Shown in pieces: positions 36,671-45,986 of a DNA stretch of 64,000 bases (the first letter of the stretch is position 1; each line of letters opens with the position of its first letter). The stretch is from Sphingomonas sanxanigenens DSM 19645 = NX02 (GTDB taxonomy: Bacteria > Pseudomonadota > Alphaproteobacteria > Sphingomonadales > Sphingomonadaceae): contig NZ_CP006644.1 in the NCBI RefSeq assembly GCF_000512205.2, forward strand, positions 2,908,520-2,972,519, given 5' to 3'. Both the position numbers and the translations under genes were made by a program. A model generated the notes under the pieces. That model was not told the origin of the DNA. It did not search any database and was given only the letters and a program-made list of their open reading frames with translations.

Positions 36671-38172
36671 TCGAGACCGCGATGGTCGCCGCGCGCGACC
36701 GCAAGCGCCTGGCCGAGATCGGCGGCGTCGTCACCCGCTTCGGCCTCGGCGCGCTCGGCGCCCGGCTGGGCCTGCCTGGACATGACGGGGCGACGGCGCC
36801 GACGCCCGAGCGCGTGCGGCAGGCGATCGAGGAACTGGGGCCGACCTTCGTCAAGCTGGGGCAGATCCTCGCCACGCGATCGGATCTGCTCGAACCCGAA
36901 TGGATCGTCGAACTCGAAAAGCTCCACAGCACCGCGCCGACGCTGGATTTCGAGACGTTGCGCGGCGATGTCGAGGCAGCGCTCGGCGGGCCGCCCGAGA
37001 CGATCTTCGCGCGGTTCGATACCAGGCCGCTGGCGGCGGCATCGATTGCGCAGGTCCATCGTGCGACGACCGAAGACGGCCGCGAGATCGTGCTCAAGCT
37101 GCGCCGGCCGGGTATCCGCGCGCTGATGGAGGCGGACCTGCGGCTGATCGCGCAGTTCGCCAAGGTGGCGGAAGCCAATCCGATGGTGCAGCGCTATCGC
37201 CCGCGCGAGATGGTGCGCTTGCTGGCCGAAGCGGTGCTCGCCGAACTCGACTTCACCAACGAAGCGCTCAACGTCGAGCGCTTCGCCGCCAATTTCCGCG
37301 ACCGCCCCGGCATCACCATCCCCGCGATCCACTGGCAGTGGACGCGCGAGGATCTGCTGGCGATGGACTTTGTGGAAGGCGTGCCACCCACCGACGCGGC
37401 GCGACTCGAGGGCGCCGGCATCTCGCCAAGCGCGATCGCCGCGCTGGGCGCGGACACCGTGCTCGACATGGTGCTGATCGACGGACTGTTTCACGGCGAC
37501 CCCCACCCCGGCAACCTGCTGTGCCAGCCCGGGGACCGCATCGCGATGCTCGATTTCGGGATGGTCGGCCATGTCTCCCCCCGGCGGCGCGAGGAGATGA
37601 TGGGGTTCGTCCAGTCGCTGAGCGGCGGCGATCCGGCGCGGCTGGCGGATGTGCTGGCGGCATGGACCGAGGGCACCGGTGCCGACCGCAATGTACTGGC
37701 CGAGGCCGCAGACCGGCTCGTGCAGCGCAATGGCCAGGGGCCGCTGGTGCTGGCGCGCGTGGTGGAAGACATGATGGCGCTGATCCGCGACCGCGGGCTG
37801 ATCCTGCCTGCGGACCTGATCCTGATCTTCAAGGCGATGATCACGATCGACGGGGTGATGCAGCGCATCGATCCGACCTTCGACCTCAGCGCCGCCACCC
37901 AGCGCGCTTTGGGCCGGGTGATGGCCGCGCGCTACACCCCCGATGCGGTGCGGGACCGGATCGCGGCGCTGCTGCTCGACCTGTCGACGACCAGCGATAA
38001 CCTCCCCCGCCTGATCCGGGCCGCCACCGCGCGACTGACAGAGCCTGCACCGGCGCCCGCCGATACAGCGGCCGCCACGCGCGATCTGACGCGCGCCGTA
38101 CGCTGGCTTTCCGGTGCGGTGATCGCCGGCGCTGCCTTGATTTCTGGAACCATGTTGTTCGGCTTCGGCTGA
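36667..38172 (+). CDS. AarF/UbiB (ABC1) family atypical kinase
   Basis: This 501-residue protein has the UbiB-family marks: the KxGQ motif in TFVKLGQILATRSDLLE, the Ala-rich nucleotide loop AAASIAQVHRA, the Lys of VLKLRRPG, the catalytic-loop-like HGDPHPGNLL and the LDFGMVGH metal-binding motif. A hydrophobic tail (LSGAVIAGAALISGTMLFGF) would anchor it in the membrane. UbiB is needed for ubiquinone biosynthesis, but bacteria often carry further ABC1 proteins of unknown role, so I do not name this ubiB. It overlaps the TetR gene by four bases, an unusual coupling. Confidence 0.9.
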   Translation: MIETAMVAARDRKRLAEIGGVVTRFGLGALGARLGLPGHDGATAPTPERVRQAIEELGPTFVKLGQILATRSDLLEPEWIVELEKLHSTAPTLDFETLRGDVEAALGGPPETIFARFDTRPLAAASIAQVHRATTEDGREIVLKLRRPGIRALMEADLRLIAQFAKVAEANPMVQRYRPREMVRLLAEAVLAELDFTNEALNVERFAANFRDRPGITIPAIHWQWTREDLLAMDFVEGVPPTDAARLEGAGISPSAIAALGADTVLDMVLIDGLFHGDPHPGNLLCQPGDRIAMLDFGMVGHVSPRRREEMMGFVQSLSGGDPARLADVLAAWTEGTGADRNVLAEAADRLVQRNGQGPLVLARVVEDMMALIRDRGLILPADLILIFKAMITIDGVMQRIDPTFDLSAATQRALGRVMAARYTPDAVRDRIAALLLDLSTTSDNLPRLIRAATARLTEPAPAPADTAAATRDLTRAVRWLSGAVIAGAALISGTMLFGFG

Positions 38173-38178
38173 TCCTTG

Positions 38179-38604
38179 CTAGATTCCCCGGTAGAGGTTC
38201 CAGGCCGCGCTCAATCGCTCGATCAGCCGACGATGCCGGGGCCAGGTCGCGAGCGGCACCTCCTGAAGCAAGTCGCGGAATCGCGCGGTCCGCCGCGTTG
38301 CCCGGTCGGCCGGCTTCCAGATGTTGCGGTCCGAGGTCGGGCCGGCCCCGCCCTTATACTTGATCGTCGTTACGGTTGCCGAAAGCTGGTTACGCTCCCC
38401 GGCGGACGACCCGTTGAAATGGACGTGATACGACGCTGACGGGTTGTTCAGTGGCCGGTTGCCAGTCGCGCGGACCTTGAACTCGACGTTGAAGCCGCCA
38501 AAGCCATCGTCCCTCTCGACGATTTCGGAGAAATAGATCTCGACGTCGTCGTCGGCGCCGTAACTTATGAACCAAAGATCGTCTTGGCTGTTGCTCCACG
38601 TCAT
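38179..38604 (-). CDS. Hypothetical protein
   Basis: This 141-residue protein matches no family I recognise. It starts MTWSNSQDDLW with many acidic residues up to about residue 30 (DDDVEIYFSEIVERDDG), has a beta-rich middle (FNVEFKVRATGN, SYHVHFNGSSAGE) and ends with a basic, Arg-rich helix-like tail. No signal peptide or membrane segment is seen, and the ribosome-binding site is weak. Base composition is less GC-rich than the neighbours. It is convergent with the UbiB-like gene, six bases away. It may be an acquired or orphan gene. Confidence 0.55.
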   Translation of the reverse strand: MTWSNSQDDLWFISYGADDDVEIYFSEIVERDDGFGGFNVEFKVRATGNRPLNNPSASYHVHFNGSSAGERNQLSATVTTIKYKGGAGPTSDRNIWKPADRATRRTARFRDLLQEVPLATWPRHRRLIERLSAAWNLYRGI

Positions 38605-39059
38605 CGGCGACTCTCAATCTGAATGTTGATCGATCATATGATTTTGACGATCAGATCGAAAGAAAGACACGCGTACGACGGTAACATCTCGATTTCACCC
38701 GTAGTCTAAGCGAGGACTGAGATCCACGCGCAACCAGCCAGCGACGTGCCACCATAGGTCAGGTTGCAAAGCAGCATCATTTCTGGCGATGCATGCGGAT
38801 CGGCCGATCGCGCGGATCGCCGCCAAAATATATACGGTTTTTTCAAGAGTTTATAACAGGTGGTGCGGCGATTTTGCCCCGCCGCCCGCAATTTGCCATC
38901 GCTGGCGGGATTGACAACGCGCTCCCATTAAGCAAAACAGAATCCCAAGAAGTGAGAAACATCGAAAATGGTAGCGCAATCAGTGCGCTTTCACGTTTTT
39001 CACTCTTGTAGAAAAAGAACCCCGTTGTGGGGACGAGGGACCGACAGAGAGGGGATGAC
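38605..39059 (+). other. AT-richer gap upstream of the TonB-dependent receptor gene
   Basis: The gap holds no convincing gene and is markedly more AT-rich than the rest of the window. A TTGACA hexamer lies at 38911-38916 with a weak AAAACA 17 bases later. A TGGTAGCGC sequence lies at 38969. The GAGAGGGG ribosome-binding site for the ATG at 39060 is at its right end. It probably carries the receptor promoter and the divergent promoter of the hypothetical gene. Confidence 0.5.
38967..38990 (+). promoter_or_regulatory. Operator-like repeat, copy 1
   Basis: This 24-base sequence contains TGGTAGCGCAATCA and matches the copy at 39096-39119 in 21 of 24 bases. The core resembles the palindromic TGGTAGCGCTACCA-type sites bound by LacI-family sugar regulators in alphaproteobacteria (family knowledge from memory). 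It lies about 90 bases before the receptor start. Confidence 0.45.
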
Positions 39060-39095
39060 ATGATCAACACATATCAACTTAAATCTACGCGGAGT

Positions 39096-39119
39096 AATGG
39101 TAGCGCGATCATTGCACTT
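39096..39119 (+). promoter_or_regulatory. Operator-like repeat, copy 2 (covers the receptor start codon)
   Basis: This is the second copy of the 24-base sequence, with core TGGTAGCGCGATCA. It contains the ATG at 39097 and runs up to the heptamer repeat. Two copies 129 bases apart could support looping, but overlap with coding sequence leaves chance or coding constraint possible. Confidence 0.4.
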
Positions 39120-42100
39120 GTGCTTTGTGCTTTGTGCTTGTGCTGTGCCTGCGGTGGCCCAGACGGCGGACGGGCTGTCGCCGGAAGCCCCTCTGCCCGC
39201 CGCGGACGGCGCCGATACCGATGCCGACATCATCGTTACCGGCTCGCGTATCGCACGCCCGGAGACCGACGCGTCAACGCCGGTCAATGTCGTCGGCCAG
39301 GAAGAGATCAAGCTTTCGGGCAATGTGAACATCGAAAAGACGCTGGCGCAGATTCCGCAGGCGATCGGTTCGCAGTTCGGCAGCGCCACCTCCAACACGG
39401 TTCCGGGCGGCTTTGCCGACGTCAACCTCCGCGGCTTCGGCGCGACGCGCAACCTGGTACTGGTCAATGGCCGCCGCTACGCGATCTACGGCCCCGAACA
39501 GGTCACCGACCTCAACACCATTCCATCCTCGCTGGTGAAGCGGGTCGAGGTGGTCACCGGCGGTTCGTCCGCGGTCTATGGCTCTGACGCGATCACCGGC
39601 GTCGTCAACTTCATCATGCGTGACGACTTCGAGGGCGTCGAAGGCCGTGCGCAGCTCAATCTCGACCGGCCGACGGGCACCCCGGTCTACACCTTCGACC
39701 TGACCCTCGGCGGCAATTTTGCCGAAGGCCGCGGCAATCTGGTCGTTTCGGGCAATTATCTTAAGCGCAACTCGATCACGCGCGGCGAACGCGGCAGCTT
39801 CGCGTTCCTGTCGCTGAACGACGGCTGCGTCGTACGCGGCACCAGCAGCCCCAACACCGCAGGCACGCCCTTCACGCCGCCGGCGGGGATGGGCTGCGTG
39901 GCCGGCGGTGGCGAGTTGGGCTTCGTCGCCGGCGGCAGCGGCGACATTCCCAACGGCCGTTTCTCAGGCATCCCGACCTTCGCTGCGGCCAACCCGGCGC
40001 TGCAATCGGCTTACGCGGCGGCGGGGCTTGGTCAGGTTGGCGGACGCGGCTTCACGTTCAACGACGCCGGCACGGCCGCGCGGCCGCAGATCAGTCCGCA
40101 GGACGACTTCAACCTGGGGCCGGACAATTATCTGATCCAGCCGCAGGAACGCTGGATGATCAACTCCTTCGGTCATTACGACTTCACGGACTCGATCACC
40201 GGCTACATGGAGCTGCACTACAGCAATAATGTGGTGAACGCCCGGCTGGCGCCGACGAATGTCGGCGCGCCGACGCTATTCGACGTCAACAACCCTTATC
40301 TGACGCCGCAGCTGCAGGAAGTGCTACGCCAACTCGACCTCGCCGAAATTGATCCGATCACCGTTGCCGCCGGCACCTCCAGCCGCACGACGACGCGCGG
40401 GGACGGTCTTGCGGTGCTCACCGCCGGCCGTCGGTACGCAGAAGTCGGCGCACGAATGGCCAGCGAGCGCCGCAACGTGTTCCGCGGCGCCTGGGGCCTG
40501 CGCGGCGACATCGGCAGCCTTTCGGAGAACGCGCTGAGCGACCTGAAGTTCGACGTCTATTACACCTATGCCCGCAGCGAGAACACGCTGAAGCTGAGCA
40601 ACGCCATCTCGCGCAGCAGGCTGCAGGCGTCCCTGCTGTCGGTCGGCGGCGCGGCACCGGTGTGCAACATTTTCGGCCAGAACATCGACGACGCCTGCGC
40701 CTCGGCGATCGCGATCAACGCCACCAACACCACGGTCGCGACGCAGCAGGTGGCACAGGCCAGTGTTACCGGCACCTTGTTTAATCTGCCCGCCGGACCT
40801 GTCGGCTTCTCGACCGGTGTCGAATGGCGCAAGACCAGCGCCGAGTTCAGCCCCGATTCCTTCCTGGCATCGGGTGACGTCGCCGGCTTCAACCCCGGCC
40901 TGCCGACGCAGGGTTCGACCTCGGTGAAGGAAGTGTTCGGCGAGGTCCGCATCCCGCTGCTCAGCGACATCCGCTTCATCGACAGCCTGACCGCCAACGC
41001 CGCCTTCCGCTACTCCGACTATAGCCTGTCGGGCGTTGGCGGCGTGTGGACCTATCTCGGCGGCCTCGACTGGAAGATCAGCCCTGACATCACCATCCGC
41101 GGGCAGTATCAGCGGGCGATCCGCGCACCGAACGTAAACGAGTTGTTCGGCGGCATCACACGCGTGGTCGGCGTCGCCACCGACCCGTGCTCGGATCGCG
41201 GCCCGGCATCCCAACAAACGCCGGCCGTGCGCGCGGTTTGCGTCGCGACGGGAGTACCGAACGCAGCGGTCTTTACGCGAGATGTTCAGCCTGAACCCAT
41301 CATGCCGGCAGATTTCGGCGGCAATCCGAATCTGGGTGAGGAGAAATCCGACACCTACACGCTGGGTGTCGTGCTGACGCCGCGCTTCGACCGCCGCCTG
41401 TTCATCAGCGTCGACTACTTCAACATCGGCCTCGAAGGCGCAGTCGCCTCACTGGGCGGCGGCCTGCAGAACACGCTCAACCTCTGCTATGTGGTCCTGC
41501 AGGACGCGAACAGCGAGTTCTGCCAGGCGATACGCCGTAACCCGAATAGCGGCGGCATCACCGACCCATTCGTCGCGCAGATCCGCAACGCCAACACCGG
41601 CATGCTCAAGACCTCGGGCATCGACATCGCGGCGCGCTATCGCCTCGACCTCGATTTCGGCTTTCCTGGCCTGGGCAGCGCCAGCAACCTGACCTTCCAG
41701 ACCAACTGGACGTGGCTGAACGAGTTCACCTCGACGCCGGTCGCGGCCTTCCCGAACATCAAGAACAAGTGCGTCGGATCGTTCGGGCCGACCTGCGGCC
41801 AGCCGCTACCGCGCTGGCGGGGCACTTCGCGCATCACCTGGGAAGTCGAGGATCTCAGCCTGTCTGTGCGCCACCGCTATCTGGGGCCGGTGACGACCGA
41901 CCGCTATCTGGTGCCGCTGCGTCAGGGATCGGCGGCGACGCCAGCGCTGGACTCGATCGTCTATCCGCGCCTCGCGGCACAGAACTATATCGATCTGTCG
42001 TTCAATTACGACGTGAACGAGAACATCCAGTTCTTCGGCGGCGCGAACAACGTGTTCAACAACAACCCGCCGATCACCACGCAGGGGCCGAACGCCAACA

Positions 42101-42165
42101 CCTTCTCCGCCACCTATGACGTCATCGGCACCGAGTTCTTCCTTGGCGCCTCATTCAAATTCTGA
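39097..42165 (+). CDS. TonB-dependent receptor, probably carbohydrate uptake
   Basis: This 1022-residue outer-membrane receptor has a signal peptide ending AVAQ, a TonB box (DIIVTGSRI), a plug domain (LSGNVNIEKTLAQIPQ, VNLRGFGATRNLVLVNGRR, VEVVTGGSSAVYGSDAITGVVNFI) and a long barrel ending in Phe (FFLGASFKF). It would import a large substrate with TonB-ExbBD energy. The GH28 gene directly downstream suggests pectin oligosaccharides. The start is odd: ATG 39097 has GGAG only two bases away, whereas the ATG at 39060 has a strong GAGAGGGG site but lies out of frame. A GTGCTTT repeat at 39120-39149 lies between the frames; loss of one heptamer would join them. Confidence 0.93.
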   Translation: MVARSLHLCFVLCACAVPAVAQTADGLSPEAPLPAADGADTDADIIVTGSRIARPETDASTPVNVVGQEEIKLSGNVNIEKTLAQIPQAIGSQFGSATSNTVPGGFADVNLRGFGATRNLVLVNGRRYAIYGPEQVTDLNTIPSSLVKRVEVVTGGSSAVYGSDAITGVVNFIMRDDFEGVEGRAQLNLDRPTGTPVYTFDLTLGGNFAEGRGNLVVSGNYLKRNSITRGERGSFAFLSLNDGCVVRGTSSPNTAGTPFTPPAGMGCVAGGGELGFVAGGSGDIPNGRFSGIPTFAAANPALQSAYAAAGLGQVGGRGFTFNDAGTAARPQISPQDDFNLGPDNYLIQPQERWMINSFGHYDFTDSITGYMELHYSNNVVNARLAPTNVGAPTLFDVNNPYLTPQLQEVLRQLDLAEIDPITVAAGTSSRTTTRGDGLAVLTAGRRYAEVGARMASERRNVFRGAWGLRGDIGSLSENALSDLKFDVYYTYARSENTLKLSNAISRSRLQASLLSVGGAAPVCNIFGQNIDDACASAIAINATNTTVATQQVAQASVTGTLFNLPAGPVGFSTGVEWRKTSAEFSPDSFLASGDVAGFNPGLPTQGSTSVKEVFGEVRIPLLSDIRFIDSLTANAAFRYSDYSLSGVGGVWTYLGGLDWKISPDITIRGQYQRAIRAPNVNELFGGITRVVGVATDPCSDRGPASQQTPAVRAVCVATGVPNAAVFTRDVQPEPIMPADFGGNPNLGEEKSDTYTLGVVLTPRFDRRLFISVDYFNIGLEGAVASLGGGLQNTLNLCYVVLQDANSEFCQAIRRNPNSGGITDPFVAQIRNANTGMLKTSGIDIAARYRLDLDFGFPGLGSASNLTFQTNWTWLNEFTSTPVAAFPNIKNKCVGSFGPTCGQPLPRWRGTSRITWEVEDLSLSVRHRYLGPVTTDRYLVPLRQGSAATPALDSIVYPRLAAQNYIDLSFNYDVNENIQFFGGANNVFNNNPPITTQGPNANTFSATYDVIGTEFFLGASFKF
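39120..39149 (+). repeat. Degenerate GTGCTTT tandem repeat in the receptor signal-peptide region
   Basis: The tract reads GTGCTTT, GTGCTTT, GTGCTT, GTGCT, GTGCC. It is a short repeat with two perfect heptamers. A change of one heptamer shifts the reading frame by one base, so slippage here could switch which upstream ATG feeds the receptor. Confidence 0.75.
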
Positions 42166-42175
42166 TCCCTCCCCT

Positions 42176-42208
42176 GGGGCCGCACATGTCGTGCGGCCCC
42201 GTTTTTTT
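42176..42208 (+). terminator. Rho-independent terminator after the TonB-dependent receptor
   Basis: A perfect 10-base stem GGGGCCGCAC / GTGCGGCCCC with a five-base loop is followed by GTTTTTTT. It lies between the receptor stop and the GH28 start, so it should limit or attenuate read-through into the hydrolase gene. Confidence 0.92.
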
Positions 42209-42227
42209 CGCGAAAGGGCCGATCGGA

Positions 42228-43808
42228 ATGTTTGATCGACGGACACTGCTACTCTCCGCCGGCGCGGCCGGCATCGGCGCGATGGGCGCCCTCCCCTTCC
42301 CTGCCTTTGCCGCCGGGCGCGCTGCCCTGCCCACCGAAGGCTGGGTGGATGTGCGCCGTTTCGGTGCCAAGGGGGACGGCGGCACGATCGACACCCCCGC
42401 GATCAACCGCGCGATCGATCATGTCGCCGCCAAGGGCGGCGGCACCGTCTATTTCCCGGCGGGCACCTATGCCTGCTACACGATCCGGCTGAAGAGCCGG
42501 GTGACCCTGCACCTCGACAATGGCGCAACGATCCTCGCCGCCCCACCCGTCGGCGAGACCGGCTATGACGTCGCCGAGCCCAACCCGTGGGACATGTTCC
42601 AGGATTTCGGCCACAGCCATTGGCGCAACAGCCTGATCTGGGGCGAGGGGCTGCACGACATCACCATCGAGGGCGCCGGGCTGATCTGGGGCAAGGGCCT
42701 GGGCCGCGGCGACGGCAAGGACAATTGGCTGAAGGATCCCAACGGTCCGGGCACCGGCAACAAGGCGATCGCGCTCAAGCTGTGCCGCAACGTCACCTTG
42801 CGCGACATCCGCATCCTCGAGGGCGGCTGGTTCGCGCTGCTGGCGACCGGCGTCGACAACCTCACCATCGACAATGTGCTGTGCGACACCAACCGCGACG
42901 GCTTCGACATCGATTGCTGCCGCAACGTCCGCGTCAGCAACTGCACCGTCAACTCGCCCTATGACGATGCGATCTGCCCCAAGAGCAGCTATGCGCTGGG
43001 CTATCCGCAGATCACCGAGCATGTGACGATCAGCAATTGCTTCGTCACCGGCAATTATCAGGTCGGATCGGTGCTGGACGGCACGTGGAAGAAGATGCCG
43101 GCTGAATTCGCGCCGACGATCCACGGCCGCATCAAGTTCGGTACCGAATCCAATGGCGGCTTCCGCAACATCACGATCACCAACTGCATTTTCGAGGACA
43201 GCCGCGGTCTTGCCTTCCAGACCGTCGACGGCGCGATCGTCGAGGATGTGACGGTCAGCAACCTGACGATGCGCGGCATCGTCAACGCGCCGATCTTCCT
43301 GCGCCTCGGCCGGCGGATGCGCGGGCCGGAGGGGCGCGCGATCGGCACGATGCGGCGCATCCTGATCCAGAACGTGACGAGTTCCAACGCCAACCAGTTA
43401 CCGTCCGTGATCGCCGGCCTGCCCGGCCATCCGATCGAGGATCTGAAGATCAGCGACATGTTCCTCCACCATGCCGGCGGTGCGCCGGCGGCGATGGCGA
43501 GCCTGCGGCCGCCCGAGAACGAACTCGGCTATCCAGAGGCGCCGATGTTCGGCGACCTTCCGGCGACGGGCTTCTTCATCCGCCACGCGCGCAATGTCGA
43601 GTTGAGCAATGTCGAGATCGCGGTCGCCAAACCCGATCCGCGCCCTGCGCTTCGGCTGGACGATGTCGACGATGTCGATCTGTTCCGCGTCACCGTGCCC
43701 GAGGGCGCGAAGGCGGTTTCCACCCAGGGCGTGCGGCGGCTGCGGAGCCTGGGCAATCTCTGGATGCCCGATCGGATGATCGCCGGGCCGACGAGCGAGA
43801 CGTTCTGA
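42228..43808 (+). CDS. Glycoside hydrolase family 28 protein (polygalacturonase-like), Tat-exported
   Basis: The 526-residue protein starts MFDRRTLLLSAGAAG, a Tat-type signal peptide. It then has the pectate-lyase/GH28 beginning VRRFGAKGDGGTIDTPAINRA and a right-handed beta-helix. Catalytic motifs of GH28 are in order: N-x-D-G at residue 222 (NRDGFDID), D-D at about 246 (YDDAICPK) and R-I-K at 301. The usual GHG histidine motif is not clear to me. It would hydrolyse polygalacturonan or rhamnogalacturonan in the periplasm. ATG at 42228 has AAGGG about ten bases upstream. It follows the TonB-dependent receptor, separated by a strong terminator. Confidence 0.9.
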   Translation: MFDRRTLLLSAGAAGIGAMGALPFPAFAAGRAALPTEGWVDVRRFGAKGDGGTIDTPAINRAIDHVAAKGGGTVYFPAGTYACYTIRLKSRVTLHLDNGATILAAPPVGETGYDVAEPNPWDMFQDFGHSHWRNSLIWGEGLHDITIEGAGLIWGKGLGRGDGKDNWLKDPNGPGTGNKAIALKLCRNVTLRDIRILEGGWFALLATGVDNLTIDNVLCDTNRDGFDIDCCRNVRVSNCTVNSPYDDAICPKSSYALGYPQITEHVTISNCFVTGNYQVGSVLDGTWKKMPAEFAPTIHGRIKFGTESNGGFRNITITNCIFEDSRGLAFQTVDGAIVEDVTVSNLTMRGIVNAPIFLRLGRRMRGPEGRAIGTMRRILIQNVTSSNANQLPSVIAGLPGHPIEDLKISDMFLHHAGGAPAAMASLRPPENELGYPEAPMFGDLPATGFFIRHARNVELSNVEIAVAKPDPRPALRLDDVDDVDLFRVTVPEGAKAVSTQGVRRLRSLGNLWMPDRMIAGPTSETF

Positions 43809-43915
43809 CCTGAAGCGATCGGTGTCACCGTCGCCGCGGACGATAGGCGGCACCCGTCCCGCATTTGCCTTCAACAGCGGTTCCGTTTTGCCGCGATCCG
43901 CTCTAGGGCCGCGAC

Positions 43916-45017
<1,102 letters not shown>

Positions 45018-45025
<8 letters not shown>

Positions 45026-45968
45026 ACCGCGGCCGCGCGCACGGGTCGGCGTGCTGATCTCGGGGCGCGGCTCCAACATGGCGGCATTGCTCTACGCATC
45101 GCGCGCGGCGGACTGCCCCTATGAGATCGCGATCGTCATCGCCAACGATCCCGACGCGCCGGGCCTCGCGCTCGCGGCGGCGGAGGGCGTGCCGACCTTC
45201 GCGCAGAGTCACAAGGGGCTGAAGCGGGCCGAGTTCGACGCGATCGTCGACGTGCGGTTGCGCGCGGCGGAGGTCAGCCATGTCGCGCTGGCGGGCTATA
45301 TGCGGTTGCTGTCCGAGGGCTTCGTCAACGGCTGGGCCGGGCGGATGATCAACATCCACCCCTCGCTGCTGCCGCGCTACAAGGGACTCGACACCCACCA
45401 GCGCGCGCTGGATGCGGGGGACACGGTTGCTGGCTGCTCGGTGCATCTCGTGACCGCCGAACTCGACGACGGGCCGGTGCTGGGCCAGACGCGGGTGGCG
45501 ATCGTGCCGGGCGACACCGCGGCGACTTTGGCGGCGCGCACCCTGATCGCCGAACACCAGCTCTATCCGCGCGTGCTCGCCGAACTGGTGACGCGAGAGC
45601 GCAACCCCGATTATCTGCTGGGGCTGGTGCGCAAGCACGCGCTCGCCCTCCCCGCCTCCGAGGAAACGCTCTCGCACGGCATGCCGGCGTTCCGCATCGA
45701 GGGCGGCAAGATGTTCGGCTATTTCACGCAGGACCATCATGGCGACGGCGAGATCGCGCTGATCGTCAAGACCAGCGGCGCGGACGAGCAGGCGATGCTG
45801 ATCGATGCCGACCCCGATCTCTATTACCGCCCGGCCTATTTCGGCCCTTCGGGCTGGGTGGCGATCCGGCTGGACGGCGGCGATATCGACTGGGAGCTGG
45901 TGGACGAGCGGCTGCGCAACAGCTGGCGGCTGGTGGCGCCGCGCAAGCTGGCCGACCTGCCGATCTGA
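45018..45968 (+). CDS. purN: Phosphoribosylglycinamide formyltransferase fused to an MmcQ/YjbR-like domain
   Basis: This protein has 316 residues, against about 200 for PurN alone. Residues 1 to about 190 are Pur[15 protein letters not shown], the catalytic Asn and His in [13 protein letters not shown], and Asp in [10 protein letters not shown]. It transfers a formyl group from 10-formyl-THF to GAR. From about residue 195 the sequence [32 protein letters not shown] and the ending GWVAIRLDG...[16 protein letters not shown] fit an MmcQ/YjbR (DUF419) domain, a small fold of uncertain, possibly DNA-binding, role. No stop or start separates them. ATG at 45018 lies inside purM. Confidence 0.92.
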
Positions 45969-45986
45969 AGGCGGCGATCGCTCTCC

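Noticed and set aside
38706-38891. Small minus-strand frame in the receptor upstream gap
   Set aside because: 61 residues, no ribosome-binding site, no conserved pattern, in an AT-rich promoter region.
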